Part shown: piece after piece, positions 22,280 to 30,447 of the stretch
How positions within the stretch are numbered: position 1 is the first letter of the stretch
Layout of the letters: every line of letters starts with the position of its first letter
Assembly: GCF_003034985.1 (NCBI RefSeq)
Contig: NZ_PZKG01000007.1
Coordinates: forward strand, 1 to 64,000
Reading direction: 5' to 3'
DNA length: 64,000 nt
Origin: Cereibacter changlensis JA139
GTDB lineage: Bacteria > Pseudomonadota > Alphaproteobacteria > Rhodobacterales > Rhodobacteraceae
Position numbers and translations under genes: made by a program
The notes under the pieces: model-generated
The model's database searches: none
What the model was told of the DNA's origin: nothing
Seen by the model: the letters and a program-made list of their open reading frames with translations, nothing else

Positions 22280-23460
22280 GCCGTCACCATCGGGCGGGCG
22301 GCGAAGGCAGCGATGCGCTCGCAGGCCTCGGCGATCACCGCATCGGGTTGGGTCAGGCCGACGCGGACCCAGCCGCCGAGCGCCGCACCGAAGGAGCTGC
22401 CGGGCATCACCGCGACGCCGGCCTCTTCCAGCAGGGCATGGGCGAAGGCGCTGCCGCTGCCGGAGACGGCGCTGACGTCGATCAGGGTGAACATCCCCGC
22501 CTCGGGACGGTGGACGCGCAGCCCGGCGACGCCGTCGAGCCGGGCGTGGATCATCTGCGCCCGGGTCTGGAAGCGCCGGGCCATGCCGGGGGCGACGGGC
22601 GAGGGATGGGAGACCGCCTGTGCCGTCATGTCGGCGATGAAGGGCTGGTTGCCGAAGAGCATGGTTTCCGAGAGCGGCAGCAGGCGGGTGCAGAACTCCG
22701 CCGGCCCGACGCACCAGCCGGAGCGGAAGCCGGGGGCGGCGTGGGATTTGGAGATCGAGGAGGCGACGATCACCCGCTCGGCCAGACGCGGGTCGCCGAG
22801 CGGCGAGGTGAACTGGGCGCCGGGGAAGACCAGATCCTCGTAGACCTCGTCGCAGAGGATCCAGAGGTCGTGACGGATCGCCAGATCGCCGATGGCGGCG
22901 AGGTCGGCGGGCGTGAGCACCGCGCCGGTGGGATTGTGCGGCGAGTTGAGGAAGATCACCCGCGAGCGCGGGGTGATGCGGGCGGCGATATCCTCGGCCT
23001 GCTGCCGGAAGCCGTGTTCGGGGCGCATCGGCACCGCGACCATGGTGGCGCCGGTCGAGGCGATGAGGCCCTCGTAGGTGGCATACATCGGGTCGCCGAT
23101 CAGCACCTCGTCACCGCCCTGCACCAGTGCGGTGAGCACGGCGTAGAGCGTGGTCTGGGTGCCCGGAAAGCACATGACCTGATCGGGGCCGATGTGCCGG
23201 CCGCGCCGGGCCGAATAGCGGGCGGCCAGCGCGCGCAGCAGGTTCGGCTCGCCACGCCCGTTCGAATAGCCGGTGCGCCCGGCCTGCATCGCGGCGATGG
23301 CGGTCTCTGTCAGGGCCTCGGGCGTCGGCACGTCGGGCTCGCCGATGGTCAGCTCGATCACCTTGCGGCCCTCGGCCTTCAGCGCGCGGGCGCGGGCATG
23401 GATCTCCCATTTCGCGCCGCCAAGATGGGCGAGGCGCTCGGTCACGTCGGCATATTTCAT
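22276..23460 (-). CDS. aruH: Class I/II aminotransferase, AruH-like (arginine:pyruvate transaminase)
   Basis: A 394-residue PLP fold-type I aminotransferase. It has 'NSPHNPTGA' (172-180), 'CDEVY' (Asp204), the Schiff-base 'SISKSHAAPGFRSGW' (Lys238) and the late Arg in 'GGWVRVGLT'. The overall pattern, including the start MKYADVTERLA and 'DPMYATYE', is close to what I recall of Pseudomonas aeruginosa AruH. It would convert arginine plus pyruvate to 2-ketoarginine plus alanine. It sits between the tetR gene (4-base overlap) and aruI (4-base overlap), so all three are made together. Confidence 0.75.
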   Translation of the reverse strand: MKYADVTERLAHLGGAKWEIHARARALKAEGRKVIELTIGEPDVPTPEALTETAIAAMQAGRTGYSNGRGEPNLLRALAARYSARRGRHIGPDQVMCFPGTQTTLYAVLTALVQGGDEVLIGDPMYATYEGLIASTGATMVAVPMRPEHGFRQQAEDIAARITPRSRVIFLNSPHNPTGAVLTPADLAAIGDLAIRHDLWILCDEVYEDLVFPGAQFTSPLGDPRLAERVIVASSISKSHAAPGFRSGWCVGPAEFCTRLLPLSETMLFGNQPFIADMTAQAVSHPSPVAPGMARRFQTRAQMIHARLDGVAGLRVHRPEAGMFTLIDVSAVSGSGSAFAHALLEEAGVAVMPGSSFGAALGGWVRVGLTQPDAVIAEACERIAAFAARPMVTA

Positions 23461-24104
23461 GGGCTATCCTTGGTATCGGGAAGGGATGAGAGCAGGTCGG
23501 CGCCGATCATGGCGCCCACGGCCTTGAGGCCGATCCGCTCCAGTTCTCCGGGATCGAAGGCGTCGGGGATGGCGGAGCCTTCCAGCCAGAGCCCGTCGAT
23601 CACGGCGTTGCAGGCGATGGCCTGACGCCGCAGGGTCTGCGGGTCGTCGGTCAGGCCGAGGGCGGCGATCAGCTGCTGCAGCTGGTCGCGGTAGTGCAGA
23701 TAGGTGCCGCGGTGGATCTCGCGCATGTCGGGATCGCTGCGCACCATGTGGATGAAGCCAGCCCAGAGCCGCCTCGCTGCGCCGTCCACCACCGGCGGGC
23801 GCAGCGAGGCGGCGACGAAGGCCGCGAGCCGCGCCGCGGGGTCGGGCGGGGCGCCGGCCAGCACGGCGAGATTGTCCGCGATCATGCGGTCCATCACCCA
23901 TTGGTAGGCGGCGCGGGTCAGGTCTTCCTTGGTCTGGAAATAGTGGCGGATCAGCCCGGCGGTGACGCCGGCGCGGGTGGCAATGGCGCGCACCGTGGCG
24001 GCCTGCATGCCGCCCTCGGCCAGAAGCTCCAGCGCCGCGGCGATCAGCGCCTCGCGCCGCCGCTCCTCGCCCTCCCGCACATATTTCCGCCGCTCTCCGG
24101 TCAC
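23457..24104 (-). CDS. TetR/AcrR-family transcriptional regulator (BetI-like)
   Basis: A 215-residue regulator. N-terminal helix-turn-helix 'ATVRAIATRAGVTAGLIRHYFQ' region (residues about 36-57), then 'TKEDL' and a BetI-like ligand domain. I chose GTG at 24104 with GGAG six bases upstream. A TTG four codons earlier would place the start inside an operator-like palindrome. Its stop overlaps the aruH ATG, so it is the first gene of the tetR-aruH-aruI unit and probably controls itself and the divergent importer. Ligand unknown; an arginine-pathway metabolite is a reasonable guess. Confidence 0.88.
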   Translation of the reverse strand: MTGERRKYVREGEERRREALIAAALELLAEGGMQAATVRAIATRAGVTAGLIRHYFQTKEDLTRAAYQWVMDRMIADNLAVLAGAPPDPAARLAAFVAASLRPPVVDGAARRLWAGFIHMVRSDPDMREIHRGTYLHYRDQLQQLIAALGLTDDPQTLRRQAIACNAVIDGLWLEGSAIPDAFDPGELERIGLKAVGAMIGADLLSSLPDTKDSP

Positions 24105-24114
24105 CCGCCGCTCC

Positions 24115-24134
24115 AATTATACGCTTGCATAATT
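24115..24134. promoter_or_regulatory. Operator-like palindrome between tetR and the ABC importer
   Basis: AATTAT-N8-ATAATT, a 20-bp A+T-rich inverted repeat in an otherwise very G+C-rich region. It sits 10 bp upstream of the tetR GTG and 44 bp upstream of the ABC ATPase ATG. Size and place suit a TetR dimer site that could control both directions. Confidence 0.6.
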
Positions 24135-24178
24135 ACAAACCAGCCGTCTTACTGCAATCACAATCCCGATGAGGTTCG

Positions 24179-24988
24179 ATGCCAGACCCGCTTTCCGCTT
24201 CCCGACCCGCCTCCCCGAGCACCGCGATGGCTGCCCGTGCCGAGGCGATCCGCATCGAGGGTCTGCGCAAGAGTTTCGGTGAGCTCGAGGTGCTGAAGGG
24301 CGTGTCGCTGCTGGCGCATGAGGGCGATGTGGTGGCCATCATTGGCGGTTCGGGCTCGGGCAAATCGACCATGCTGCGCTGCATCAATTTCCTCGAGACG
24401 CCAAGCTCGGGGCGCATCGTCATCGCGGGCGAGGAGATCGCGCTGAGGGCCGACGGCACGCCGTCGAGCCGCCGCCAGATCGAACATGCGCGGCGGCGGC
24501 TGGGCATGGTGTTCCAGCAGTTCAACCTCTGGACCCACAAGACGGTGCTGGAGAATCTGATCGAAGTGCCGGTGCATGTGCTGGGCGTGCCCAGGGCCGA
24601 GGCGGTGGAGCGGGCGCGGAAGCTGCTGGCGCGGGTGGGGCTGGCCGAGAAGGCCGATGTCTATCCCGCCTATCTTTCGGGCGGTCAGCAACAAAGGGCG
24701 GCGATCGCCCGCGCATTGGCGATCGAGCCGCGCGCCATGCTGTTCGACGAGCCCACCTCGGCGCTCGACCCGGAACTGGTGGGCGAGGTGCTGGGGGTGA
24801 TCCGCGATCTGGCCGCCGAGGGGCGGACGATGATCCTCGTCACCCATGAGATGAAATTCGCCCGCGAGGTCGCCTCGCATGTGATCTACCTGCACAACGG
24901 GGTGATCGAGGAGGAGGGCCCGCCCGAGCAGCTGTTCGGCGCCCCCCGCTCGGAACGGCTGAAGCAATTCCTGAAATCCGTGGGTTAA
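24179..24988 (+). CDS. Polar amino-acid ABC transporter ATPase (HisP/AotP type)
   Basis: Energises import of a polar, probably basic, amino acid. The protein is 269 residues, with Walker A 'GGSGSGKST', Q-loop 'FQQFNLW', signature 'LSGGQQQR', Walker B 'AMLFDEP' and switch 'VTHEM'. The N-terminal 20 residues (PDPLSASRPASPSTAM) are a low-complexity extension; translation might start later, but GAGG precedes this ATG. First gene of a four-gene importer operon (ATPase, binding protein, two permeases) divergent from the tetR-aru unit. Confidence 0.93.
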   Translation: MPDPLSASRPASPSTAMAARAEAIRIEGLRKSFGELEVLKGVSLLAHEGDVVAIIGGSGSGKSTMLRCINFLETPSSGRIVIAGEEIALRADGTPSSRRQIEHARRRLGMVFQQFNLWTHKTVLENLIEVPVHVLGVPRAEAVERARKLLARVGLAEKADVYPAYLSGGQQQRAAIARALAIEPRAMLFDEPTSALDPELVGEVLGVIRDLAAEGRTMILVTHEMKFAREVASHVIYLHNGVIEEEGPPEQLFGAPRSERLKQFLKSVG

Positions 24989-25016
24989 CACGGAAACAAC
25001 CAACGAGAGGTATCCC

Positions 25017-25784
25017 ATGAAGACCACGATCCTGACGCTGACCGCGACGCTTCTGCTGGGCTCCGCCGCGCTGGCCGAGCCTGTGAAGGTCGGCATCGCC
25101 GCCGAGCCCTATCCGCCCTTCGCCTCGCCCGACGCCTCGGGCAACTGGGTGGGCTGGGAGGTCGACATGATCGGCGCGGTCTGCGCCGCGGCGGAACTGG
25201 AGTGCGAGGTGACGCCGGTCGCCTGGGACGGGATCATCCCGGCGCTGACCTCGGGGCAGATCGACGCGATCATGGCCTCGCTGTCGATCACCGAGGAGCG
25301 GCTGAAGACCATCGACTTCTCGGACAAGTATTACAACACGCCGACCGTCATCATCGGCGCCAAGGGCGACGACTTCGCGGCGACGCCGGAGGGGCTGGAG
25401 GGCAAGATCATCGGCGTGCAGGTCTCGACAGTGCATCAGGCCTATGCGCAGGCGCATTTCGCCGACGCCGCGGCCGAGATCAAGCTCTACCAGACGCAGG
25501 ACGAGGCCAATCAGGATCTGGTCGCGGGCCGGATCGACGCGACGCAGGCCGACAGCATCGCGCTGGACGCCTTCCTCGCCTCCGAAGCCGGGGCCTGCTG
25601 CGACAGCAAGGGCGCGGTGGCCGACGATCCGGCGATCCTCGGGCTCGGCGTGGGCGTCGGCCTGCGCAAGGGCGACGAGGAGCTGAAGGCGAAGTTCAAT
25701 GCCGGCATCGCCAAGGTTGTCGAGGACGGCACCTACGAGAAGGTCTCCGCCCCCTATTTCGCCTCGTCGATCTACGGCGGCTGA
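25017..25784 (+). CDS. Polar amino-acid ABC transporter periplasmic binding protein
   Basis: A 255-residue class II solute-binding protein with a signal peptide (cleavage after TLLLGSAALA). It carries the family pattern 'VGIAAEPYPPFASPDASGNWVGWEVDM', 'ALTSGQIDAIMASLSITEERLK' and 'IDFSDKYY'. This is the SBP_bac_3 family, used for arginine, histidine, ornithine, glutamine and related ligands. It contains a Cys pair, 'GACCDS', that may form a disulfide. The ligand is inferred as a basic amino acid from the aruHI context only. Confidence 0.9.
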   Translation: MKTTILTLTATLLLGSAALAEPVKVGIAAEPYPPFASPDASGNWVGWEVDMIGAVCAAAELECEVTPVAWDGIIPALTSGQIDAIMASLSITEERLKTIDFSDKYYNTPTVIIGAKGDDFAATPEGLEGKIIGVQVSTVHQAYAQAHFADAAAEIKLYQTQDEANQDLVAGRIDATQADSIALDAFLASEAGACCDSKGAVADDPAILGLGVGVGLRKGDEELKAKFNAGIAKVVEDGTYEKVSAPYFASSIYGG

Positions 25785-25787
25785 GGT

Positions 25788-26531
25788 TTGGAGGCGCTGC
25801 TCGAAGCCTTTCCGTCGCTGGGGCTTCTGGCGCTGGAGCCGCCCGGCTGGGGCGGCAACCTCCTGCGCGGTCTGGTCAACTCGATCCAGATCGCACTGGG
25901 GGCCTTCGGGCTGGGCCTCGTGATCGGCACGCTGGGGGCTTACGGCAAGCTCTACGGCGGGCCGGTTCTGCGCGACCTGCTGGCGATCTACACCACCGTG
26001 GTCCGGGCGGTGCCGGAGCTGGTGCTGATCCTGATCCTCTACTACGCGGTCACCGATCTGGTGAACCAGGCGCTGGTGTCCTTCGGCTATGCGCGGGTGC
26101 AGGTCTCGGGGCTGATGGCGGGCATTGCCGTGCTGGGCGTGGTGCAGGGGGCCTATGCCACCGAGGTGCTGCGCGGCGCGATCCTCGCCGTGCCGGTCGG
26201 GCAGGTGGAGGCGGCGCGCGCCATGGGCATGCCGCCGGTGATGCTGGCGCGGCGGATCACCCTGCCGGCCATGCTGGGCTTCGCCATGCCGGGGCTCGCG
26301 AACCTCTGGCTGATCGCCACCAAGGACACCGCGCTCCTGGCCATCGTCGGCTTCGGCGAGCTGACGCTGGAAACGCGGCAGGCGGCGGGATCGACCAAGG
26401 CCTATTTCACCTTCTTTCTCGCCGCCGGGGCGCTGTATCTGACGCTGACGCTGGTCTCGGGCTGGCTCTTCGGGCGGATCGAGCGCTGGGCGCGGCGCGG
26501 CGACCGCGAGATGGGGCGGGCGCGGGGATGA
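25788..26531 (+). CDS. Polar amino-acid ABC transporter permease 1
   Basis: A 247-residue inner-membrane permease of the HisMQ type, with about five membrane helices and the EAA loop 'VEAARAMGMPPVMLARRITLP'. The start is assigned to TTG at 25788, right after the binding-protein stop; the only Shine-Dalgarno-like bases are close (GAGG, one base) or in GGCGG further up, so the exact start is uncertain. It overlaps the next permease gene by four bases. Confidence 0.85.
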   Translation: MEALLEAFPSLGLLALEPPGWGGNLLRGLVNSIQIALGAFGLGLVIGTLGAYGKLYGGPVLRDLLAIYTTVVRAVPELVLILILYYAVTDLVNQALVSFGYARVQVSGLMAGIAVLGVVQGAYATEVLRGAILAVPVGQVEAARAMGMPPVMLARRITLPAMLGFAMPGLANLWLIATKDTALLAIVGFGELTLETRQAAGSTKAYFTFFLAAGALYLTLTLVSGWLFGRIERWARRGDREMGRARG

Positions 26532-27292
26532 GGCTCTATCCGCATCGCATCCTCCTGATCCTGCTGGCGGCGGCGCTGGTCGTCTGGTGCGCGGTCTCGC
26601 TGCGCTGGGACTGGCTGCCGAAGTATCTGCCGCTGATCGCCGAGGGCATCTGGCGCACGGTCTGGATTCTTGTGGTGACAGCGGTGCTTGGGTTCCTGCT
26701 GGCGATCCCTCTGGGGTTGGCGCAGGCGGCGGGGCCCTGGGTGCTTGCCGCCCCGGCCCGGGCCTTCTGCACGGTGATCCGCGGCACGCCGTTGCTGTTG
26801 CAGCTGTGGCTCCTGTATTACGGGCTCGGCTCGCTGTTTCCGCAATATCCGTGGATCCGGGGCAGCGAGCTCTGGCCCTATCTGCGGCAGGCCTGGCCCT
26901 ATGCGGTGCTGGCGCTGACGCTGAGCTTCGCGGGCTACGAGGGCGAGGTGATGCGCGGCGCCTTCCGCTCGGTGCCGCGGGGGCAGCTGGAGGCGGCGAA
27001 GGCCATGGGCATGCCGCGGCTGACGATCCTGCGGCGGATCTGGCTGCCGCAGGCGATCCAGCGGGCGCTGCCGACGCTGGGCGGCGAAACCGTGCTGCAG
27101 CTGAAGGCGACGCCGCTGGTGGCGACGATCACCGTGGTCGACATCTATGCCGTGGCGGGCCGGGTGCGGCAGGACACGTTCATCGTCTACGAGCCGCTGC
27201 TGCTGCTGGCCGTGGTCTACATGCTGATCACCGGGGTTCTGGTGCTGGGCTTCCGCTGGCTGGAGCAGCGGCGGCCGGCGAAGGTGGCCTGA
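26528..27292 (+). CDS. Polar amino-acid ABC transporter permease 2
   Basis: A 254-residue HisMQ-type permease, partner of the preceding gene. It has several membrane helices and the EAA loop 'LEAAKAMGMPRLTILRRIWLP', the contact point for the ATPase. ATG at 26528 overlaps the previous stop (ATGA), showing translational coupling. Last gene of the importer operon. Its stop is separated from the convergent SH3-domain gene by only three bases. Confidence 0.92.
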   Translation: MRLYPHRILLILLAAALVVWCAVSLRWDWLPKYLPLIAEGIWRTVWILVVTAVLGFLLAIPLGLAQAAGPWVLAAPARAFCTVIRGTPLLLQLWLLYYGLGSLFPQYPWIRGSELWPYLRQAWPYAVLALTLSFAGYEGEVMRGAFRSVPRGQLEAAKAMGMPRLTILRRIWLPQAIQRALPTLGGETVLQLKATPLVATITVVDIYAVAGRVRQDTFIVYEPLLLLAVVYMLITGVLVLGFRWLEQRRPAKVA

Positions 27293-27295
27293 GCC

Positions 27296-27907
27296 TCAGT
27301 CGATCACTTCTTCCGGGTCGACGCCCCAGAGCGCGTTCTTCGTCACCCAGCCGCGCCCGGCCTCGGTGTTCAGCCGGCACCAGTCCTTGCTGCATTCGGC
27401 GATCCGGGCGATCACCCCCTGCTCGGCATGCAGCACCACCGGCGAGCTGCTCTCCGGGTCGCTGTGCAGGTCGGCCATCTGCGCCACCACCAGCGCCGAG
27501 CGTACGCCGGAGAGCAGCGTGTAATGCACCCAGCCGCCGGCGCCCTCGGCGTCCTGCACCCGGCGCCAGTTCTCGTATTCCGCCGTCACCCGCAGGGGCA
27601 TCCCGGCGCGCTTGAACACCCAGTCGATCCGGTGGCTCAGCCCCGGCCCGCGCCGGGCATTGCCCTCCGAGGTCTTCAGCGAGACATAGCGCGGCAGCGG
27701 CAGCGTGGTGACCGAGCCGATGTTGGGATCGCGCACCGGCTCTTCCGGTTCGGCGGCCTCCGGGGCGGGCTGCGGCGGCTCTTCGCCTTCGGTGGAGAAA
27801 TCGCTGGCGGGACCGGCCTCCGGCGGCGGGCTGTCCTGCGCCGCGGCAGACAGGCCGAGCCCCAGCATCACCACCAGAGCCGCCGCGGCGCGCCATATTC
27901 CTGCCAT
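27296..27907 (-). CDS. Exported SH3-like domain protein (COG3807 type)
   Basis: A 203-residue protein with a signal peptide (MAGIWRAAAALVVMLGLGLSAAAQ), a Pro/Glu-rich acidic linker (about 25-60), then two bacterial SH3-like repeats: 'SEGNARRGPGLSHRIDWVFKR...NWRRVQD' and 'ADLHSDPESSSPVV...CRLNTEAGRGWV'. Likely periplasmic or envelope-bound. Bacterial SH3 domains often bind peptidoglycan, but no enzymatic domain is present. ATG at 27907 is supported by a purine-rich site. Divergent from the hydroxyacid dehydrogenase gene. Confidence 0.85.
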   Translation of the reverse strand: MAGIWRAAAALVVMLGLGLSAAAQDSPPPEAGPASDFSTEGEEPPQPAPEAAEPEEPVRDPNIGSVTTLPLPRYVSLKTSEGNARRGPGLSHRIDWVFKRAGMPLRVTAEYENWRRVQDAEGAGGWVHYTLLSGVRSALVVAQMADLHSDPESSSPVVLHAEQGVIARIAECSKDWCRLNTEAGRGWVTKNALWGVDPEEVID

Positions 27908-28044
27908 CGCTGTCTCGCCTTCGTGCTTCGCGCCGCATGGGCTCCATGCCGCGCCGTCCCGCCTCATCCGGGGCTTGTGCCTTGCCCCGCTTGGCGTCAC
28001 CTTGCCACCAAGAGGCCGGTTTTGGAAGTGCAGGGAGGATAGCA

Positions 28045-29031
28045 ATGCCCGTTGGACGCCTGTGTGTTGTCGTGACGCGACGTCTGCCCGAGGTGGTCGA
28101 GACCCGGATGAAGGAGCTGTTCGACGTCGAGCTGCGCGACCCCGACGTGAAGATGACGCGGGACGAGCTGGTCAAGGCGATGAGCCGCGCCGATGTGCTG
28201 GTGCCCTGCGTCACCGACCAGATCGACGCGGCGATGCTGGGGCAGGCCGGCGAGAAGCTCAAGCTGATCGCCAATTACGGCGCCGGGGTGGACCATATCG
28301 ACGTGGCGACGGCGCGGCAGCGCGGCATCCTCGTCTCCAACACCCCCGGCGTGGTGACCGAGGACACCGCCGACATGACGCTGGCGCTGATCCTCGCCGT
28401 GACCCGCCGCATCCCCGAGGGGCTGGCCGAGATGCAGGCCGGCAACTGGGCCGGCTGGGCCCCGATGGCGCATCTGGGCGGGCGGCTGCGCGGCCGGAGG
28501 CTCGGCATCCTCGGCATGGGGCGGATCGGCCAGGCGGTAGCGCGGCGGGCCCGCGCCTTCGGCATGCAGATCCACTACCACAACCGCAAGCGCGTCCGCC
28601 CCGAGATCGAGACCGAGCTGGAGGCGACCTATTGGGAGAGCCTCGACCAGATGGTGTCGCGGATGGACATCATCTCGGTCAACTGCCCGCACACGCCCTC
28701 GACCTTCCACCTGATGAACGCGCGGCGGCTGAAGCTGATGAAGCCGACCGCGGTGATCGTGAACACCTCGCGGGGCGAGGTGATCGACGAGAACGCCCTG
28801 ACCCGGGGCCTGCGCGCCGGAGAGATCGCCGGGGCCGGGCTCGACGTCTTCGAGCATGGCCACGAGATCAACCCGCGCCTGCGCGAGTTGCCCAATGTGG
28901 TGCTGCTGCCGCACATGGGTTCGGCCACGGTCGAAGGCCGGGTGGAGATGGGCGAGAAGGTGATCATCAACATCAAGACCTTCGCCGACGGCCACCGCCC
29001 GCCGGATCAGGTGCTGCCCGGCATGCTCTGA
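28045..29031 (+). CDS. D-2-hydroxyacid dehydrogenase (glyoxylate/hydroxypyruvate reductase type)
   Basis: An NAD(P)-dependent reductase of 328 residues. Residues 'GRRLGILGMGRIGQAVARRA' form the Rossmann dinucleotide fold. The catalytic Arg is in 'NTSRGEVID', Glu in 'GAGLDVFEHG' and His in 'LLPHMGSATVE'. This pattern fits GyaR-like D-glycerate dehydrogenases, which reduce glyoxylate or hydroxypyruvate. ATG at 28045 follows AGGGAGG. A diverged copy of the gene-end repeat follows the stop. Confidence 0.9.
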   Translation: MPVGRLCVVVTRRLPEVVETRMKELFDVELRDPDVKMTRDELVKAMSRADVLVPCVTDQIDAAMLGQAGEKLKLIANYGAGVDHIDVATARQRGILVSNTPGVVTEDTADMTLALILAVTRRIPEGLAEMQAGNWAGWAPMAHLGGRLRGRRLGILGMGRIGQAVARRARAFGMQIHYHNRKRVRPEIETELEATYWESLDQMVSRMDIISVNCPHTPSTFHLMNARRLKLMKPTAVIVNTSRGEVIDENALTRGLRAGEIAGAGLDVFEHGHEINPRLRELPNVVLLPHMGSATVEGRVEMGEKVIINIKTFADGHRPPDQVLPGML

Positions 29032-29042
29032 CGGGCTCTTGC

Positions 29043-29066
29043 CCTTCATCTTGGCGCAAATATCCC
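29043..29066 (+). repeat. Third copy of the gene-end repeat
   Basis: CCTTCATCTTGGCGCAAATA (start of the element) begins 12 bp after the hydroxyacid dehydrogenase stop and matches the copy at 20569 at 18 of 24 positions. It is followed by GC-rich inverted sequence containing GCGCGCAGCGCG and GGGGGCGGAGCCC. Confidence 0.5.
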
Positions 29067-29111
29067 GGGAGAGCGCGCAGCGCGGGGGCGGAGCCCTTCC
29101 GCCGCCGGCCG

Positions 29112-30356
29112 TCAGAACCGCGTCGGCAGATAGGGACCCAGCGCCAGTTCCGGCGTCTTGCCGTCGATCAGGTCGGCGATGATCCGCGCGGTGACCGGGG
29201 CGAGGGTCAGGCCGATATGGCCGTGGCCATAGGCATGCAGGATCTCCGGCCCGGCCTTCGACGGGCCGATCACCGGCAGGCTGTCCGGCATCGAGGGGCG
29301 GAAGCCCATCCAGGTGCGCGAGGGTTCGGCCAGGTCGGGGAAGATCGCCCGCGCGCCGCTTACCAGCCGGTCGATGCGGTGCTGTGACGGCGGCGCGGTC
29401 AGCCCGCCCAGCTCCACCGTGCCCGCGACCCGCAGCCGGCCGCGCATCGGGCAGAGGTAGAAGCCGCGCGTGGTGGGGCAGGTCGGCCGGGTCAGCCGCG
29501 GCTCGGCCATGTCCCATTCGGCGTGATAGCCGCGCTCGGTGTCGAGCGGGATGCGGTCGCCGGCCTGCGCGGCCAAGGCGCGGGAGTGCGCCCCGGCGGC
29601 GATCACCACGCGGCGGCCATGCGCCTGCAGCCCGGCGCCGCTGACGATCACCCCGTCGACCCGCCGCTCCAGCTTCTCGACCCGGGCCTTGACGATCCGC
29701 ACCCCGGCGGTCTTCGCCGCCGCCGCGATCAGCCCCACCATCCTGCCCGGATCATCGAGGAACACCGCCTTGGGGAAGAACGCGCCGCCTCCCGCCACCG
29801 GCGGCAGACCGGGCTCCATCCTCGCCAGCTCCTCGGGCGAGATCAGCTCGACCGTGACGCCGAGGCTGCGGCGGAACTCCATGTCGGCGGCGGCGGCGCG
29901 GAAGGCGGCCTTGGTTTCGTAGGCATAGAGACAGCCGCGCTGGGCCATGATCTTCTGGCCGCCAACCTCGGCGGCCAGCGCCTTCCAGTCGGCGTTGGAC
30001 GTGGCGAGCAGCGCGGCGATGGCTTGGGCATTGCGCTTCGCCGCGCCGGGCAGCGACTGGCGGGTGAAGCGCAACAGCCAGGGCGCCAGCGTCGGCAGCG
30101 CGGCGTGGCGGATGGCCAGCGGCGAGTTGCGGTCGAAGAGCAGCGAGGGCAGCGCCTTCAGCACCGAGGGCGTGCCGACCGGCAGCACGGCGTAATCGGC
30201 AATGGTGCCGGCGTTGCCGTAGGAGGCGCCCGAGCCGGGCTCCTCCGGGTCGATCAGGATGACCGAGCGGCCGCGGCTGGCCACGCGCAGCGCGATGGTC
30301 AGGCCGACGACGCCTGCGCCGATGATGACGGTGTCTGAAGCGAGGTGCTGGTTCAT
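29112..30356 (-). CDS. FAD-dependent amino-acid/amine oxidoreductase (DadA-like)
   Basis: A 414-residue DAO-family flavoprotein with the N-terminal FAD motif 'VIIGAGVVGLTIALRVASRG' (about 10-29), 'SGASYGNAG', and the late 'LHAYGHGHIGLTLAPVTARI' typical of D-amino-acid dehydrogenases. The family oxidises D-amino acids, glycine derivatives or gamma-glutamyl-polyamines. It is the last gene of a minus-strand run after the iron alcohol dehydrogenase (91-bp gap), so it may be part of that operon. Substrate not fixed by sequence. Confidence 0.85.
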   Translation of the reverse strand: MNQHLASDTVIIGAGVVGLTIALRVASRGRSVILIDPEEPGSGASYGNAGTIADYAVLPVGTPSVLKALPSLLFDRNSPLAIRHAALPTLAPWLLRFTRQSLPGAAKRNAQAIAALLATSNADWKALAAEVGGQKIMAQRGCLYAYETKAAFRAAAADMEFRRSLGVTVELISPEELARMEPGLPPVAGGGAFFPKAVFLDDPGRMVGLIAAAAKTAGVRIVKARVEKLERRVDGVIVSGAGLQAHGRRVVIAAGAHSRALAAQAGDRIPLDTERGYHAEWDMAEPRLTRPTCPTTRGFYLCPMRGRLRVAGTVELGGLTAPPSQHRIDRLVSGARAIFPDLAEPSRTWMGFRPSMPDSLPVIGPSKAGPEILHAYGHGHIGLTLAPVTARIIADLIDGKTPELALGPYLPTRF

Positions 30357-30447
30357 GGCCCCCTTGTCGCCGCTTCCCGAAGGTTCGGCAAGATGGCCCG
30401 CGCGTGCGGGATACCGATTGCGCTCTCGCGCGGGCCATCCATTGGTC

